Shown: piece after piece, positions 61,989-64,000 of the stretch
Layout: each line of letters starts with the position of its first letter
How positions within the stretch are numbered: the first letter of the stretch is position 1
Assembly: GCF_001420915.1 (NCBI RefSeq)
Contig: NZ_CP013021.1
Span: forward strand, 2,449,001 to 2,513,000
Reading direction: 5' to 3'
From: Agarivorans gilvus
GTDB lineage: Bacteria > Pseudomonadota > Gammaproteobacteria > Enterobacterales > Celerinatantimonadaceae
DNA length: 64,000 nt
The notes under the pieces: generated by a model
What the model was told of the DNA's origin: nothing
What the model saw: the letters and a program-made list of their open reading frames with translations, nothing else
The model's database searches: none
Program-made: the position numbers and the translations under genes

Positions 61989-63818
61989 CTAATTTAACGA
62001 AATAGCTGGCGCTTTAAGCGCAATAGAGGTGCCATTAATCGAAACCGAAGTTCCTTTAATGTCAATGTTGCCGCCGCTTGAAAGGGTAATTGAAGCCCCT
62101 CCCGCCTTAATCGTTATTTTACTACCGGCCAGCAAATCAATGTTTTTACCGACATCAATCACTAGATTTTTGCCGATTTTCTCAGACTGGTTCTCGGCAA
62201 CATCAATGGTTAAATCTTTGCCAATACGCTCGGTCTGGTTTTGCTTAATTACAGTTTGCAGATCCTTCTCGGCCTGCAGGTAAAGCAACTCCTTGCCCAC
62301 ATCATCATCGAAGCGAATTTCGTTAAAATTACTCTCTCCGCCTCCTTTAGTGGAGCGGGTTTTCACTCCTGATTGAGACTTCTTACTGGGCAAACCATAA
62401 GGTGGCATTTGCTCACCATTATATAAGGCGCCGGTGATAACCGGTTGGTCGGGGTCGCCCTCTAAAAAACTCACCAACACTTCTTGGCCAACTCTAGGTA
62501 AGAAAAACGCACCATAGCGATTACCAGCCCAATGTTGCGAAACCCGTATCCAGCAGGAGCTATTGCTGTCACTTTTGCCTTCACGGTCCCAATGAAACAG
62601 CACCTTAATTCGGCCGTACTTATCCACATGGATCTCTTCTCCAGGGTCACCTGTCACCAAGGCTGTTTGAGCACCGTAAATAATCGGTTTGGGAGTGGTT
62701 TGGGATGGCCTAAATAGCACATCAGAAGGAATACAAGAAAATTGGTTATGTAATACTTGGCCGCTATTTTTTGCCGCCCCCGTTTGGCTAGTAATAGCCA
62801 CACTTAAACTAAGTTGGGTGATTAAATAACTTTTACCAACTTGGGCAGGATCTTCATGGGCTTTAAAGGCGAAATAGTGGCCGGCGCTAAAGGTGGCGCA
62901 GGTACTGCCAGCCTGACAAACAACGGTATCTCGCTGCATTGCTTCTAAGGCTACATTGGCCGCATCTTGCAAGACCGGATTAAACTCAGAACCTGCGTAA
63001 TATTCAAATACTTCGGCATTCTGCTGTTGCTTAGCTAGGGCGGTGTTTTGCTGTTCAGCGCTTGGCTTAGCACTGGGTTTTATAAAGTCGTAACCGCCTT
63101 TGCTTGCCCGTCCCGGTGTAATGTTGAGATTACCACTCCAGGAAAACACATGTGACTCTGCTAAGGAACCCGTAGTAAAGGCCACTTTGCTTTCTTCTGC
63201 CTCGCGGTATGCGCTGAATGCATCGGCTAATACCAGGGTATGTTTCGCCTTGCTATGTTCAATAATGTAAAAGATCCCAGCTTCTTCCAGCAGACGATGC
63301 ACAAAGGCAAAATCACTTTCGTTATATTGCACCTTATAACCCAAAGTAGGGTAACTCGCTTTAAGCTCGCTTTTCACTTGTACACTGTGCTCAGCAAGGA
63401 TCTTTTTTACAATATCGTCAGCGCTTAAGTTTTGAAAAATACGGCAATTACTACGCTGCTTCAGAAAATGTAAATTTGGCACAATCTGTAGTTGATAATC
63501 TTGATACTTCTCTCCTTCAGCTTCACTAGGAACGCGACTGCCTAAGGAGGTAATACTTGCAACAACGCCATTAAAAAAACGGGTAACACTAGTCTTATCT
63601 TTTAGATAATCTAAATTAATAGTAACCGGCTTTCCAATAACGTCGGACTCAGCAATTATTTGTCCGTTTGTATAACAAGAAACATTAATAGAGAATGGCG
63701 ATGAAATCCCTTCCTGAATATCAAACTGAGTAAGATGCAATACATCCTTACCTAAGGGTGTATCTATTTTAATAATATTCTTACTTTGACTTGCTTTTTC
63801 CATATGCTTCATGTTCAC
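61989..63818 (-). CDS. vgrG: VgrG (TssI) T6SS spike protein
   Basis: A 609-residue VgrG with gp27-like N-terminal domains, the gp5 OB-fold (GRIKVLFHWDREGKSDSNSSCWIRVSQHWAG, WAGNRYGAFFLPRVGQEVLVSFLEGDPDQP) and a C-terminal repetitive beta-helix (DLTIDVAENQSEKIGKNLVIDVG...SITLSSGGNIDIKGTSVSI). No extra effector domain. The start could be the GTG at 63818 or either of the next two ATGs. It follows hcp and precedes PAAR, a standard auxiliary T6SS effector cluster. Confidence 0.95.
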   Translation of the reverse strand: MNMKHMEKASQSKNIIKIDTPLGKDVLHLTQFDIQEGISSPFSINVSCYTNGQIIAESDVIGKPVTINLDYLKDKTSVTRFFNGVVASITSLGSRVPSEAEGEKYQDYQLQIVPNLHFLKQRSNCRIFQNLSADDIVKKILAEHSVQVKSELKASYPTLGYKVQYNESDFAFVHRLLEEAGIFYIIEHSKAKHTLVLADAFSAYREAEESKVAFTTGSLAESHVFSWSGNLNITPGRASKGGYDFIKPSAKPSAEQQNTALAKQQQNAEVFEYYAGSEFNPVLQDAANVALEAMQRDTVVCQAGSTCATFSAGHYFAFKAHEDPAQVGKSYLITQLSLSVAITSQTGAAKNSGQVLHNQFSCIPSDVLFRPSQTTPKPIIYGAQTALVTGDPGEEIHVDKYGRIKVLFHWDREGKSDSNSSCWIRVSQHWAGNRYGAFFLPRVGQEVLVSFLEGDPDQPVITGALYNGEQMPPYGLPSKKSQSGVKTRSTKGGGESNFNEIRFDDDVGKELLYLQAEKDLQTVIKQNQTERIGKDLTIDVAENQSEKIGKNLVIDVGKNIDLLAGSKITIKAGGASITLSSGGNIDIKGTSVSINGTSIALKAPAISLN

Positions 63819-63865
63819 ACTAGTTAAAAATAAGCGGGATAGGTGACTACCCCGCAGAAAACCAA

Positions 63866-64000
63866 TTACATTTGTTGGCCTTTAACACCGCTATAACCAT
63901 AAACAAGCGGAGCTTGAACATTGTTTTGATCATCAGTAGGTGTAACCGTCATCATCATTTCTGTATAAGAAATGGTAATGTTCTCAACTGGACGGTCATC
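63866..64000 (-). CDS. hcp: Hcp (TssD) T6SS tube protein, C-terminal part
   Basis: The last 44 codons are in the window: DDRPVENITISYTEMMMTVTP, then PTDDQNNVQAPLVYGYSGVKGQQM. This is the end of an Hcp tube protein. It continues past the right edge. The gap to vgrG is about 50 bases, so hcp probably heads the operon. Confidence 0.85.
   Translation of the reverse strand, partial: DDRPVENITISYTEMMMTVTPTDDQNNVQAPLVYGYSGVKGQQM

Overview
The window looks like the chromosome of a marine, agar-degrading gammaproteobacterium. Agarivorans or a close Alteromonadales/Vibrio-like relative is my best guess. The basis is a GH50-type beta-agarase beside a 3,6-anhydro-L-galactose (AHG) catabolic cluster, Vibrio-type small secreted families (DUF3316, DUF2780) and an Hcp/VgrG/PAAR/Rhs type VI secretion (T6SS) locus. 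No rRNA, tRNA or CRISPR was recognised.

Layout. 0-4.5 kb: small accessory genes (secreted nuclease, HNH nuclease, zinc-ribbon protein, receiver-like protein) with integron-like attC sites and clusters of short hairpins. 4.8-6.1 kb: a trpS preceded by a 17-residue leader peptide with tandem Trp codons, suggesting translation-coupled attenuation. 6.7-19.4 kb: the AHG/hexuronate-type sugar-acid regulon. It has a minus-strand operon (Ldh2-type reductase, LgoD-like Zn dehydrogenase, UxuB-like reductase), a divergent operon (kdgK, eda, AHG-acid cycloisomerase), a GH50 agarase lipoprotein, an AHG-type aldehyde dehydrogenase and a UxuR/ExuR-like GntR regulator. Palindromes of the form TTGGTnnACCAA lie in front of all these units. 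The cycloisomerase and the agarase each carry a one-base frameshift. 20-29.4 kb: ordinary genes (MocR regulator with divergent EamA transporter, a phosphatase-lipid kinase fusion, a YqjD/E/K-like set with an AI-2E family transporter, an FMN reductase, DUF2780 and tandem DUF3316 proteins).

29.5-64 kb: a T6SS effector island transcribed leftward. It starts at the right with hcp (cut by the window end), vgrG, PAAR, a ketosynthase-like protein and one full-length rhs with its immunity gene. It continues for about 27 kb as an array of orphan effector-immunity modules of two kinds: (i) truncated Rhs ends that share the core and a pre-toxin block but carry different toxins (RES-like, EndoU, Ntox15 and several unassigned); (ii) a second polymorphic family whose near-identical ~90-residue peptidoglycan-binding N-terminus is joined to different wall-degrading domains (M15, M23, N-acetylmuramidase, DUF5675; a GH24 lysozyme has lost its N-terminus), each followed by an exported immunity protein. 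Four IS903-like IS5-family elements, a 2.9-kb direct repeat at 6.9-kb spacing and many gene fragments show how the array is being duplicated, swapped and eroded.

The most novel material is the second polymorphic family and its interleaving with Rhs ends, followed by the trpS leader and the AHG operator regulon.
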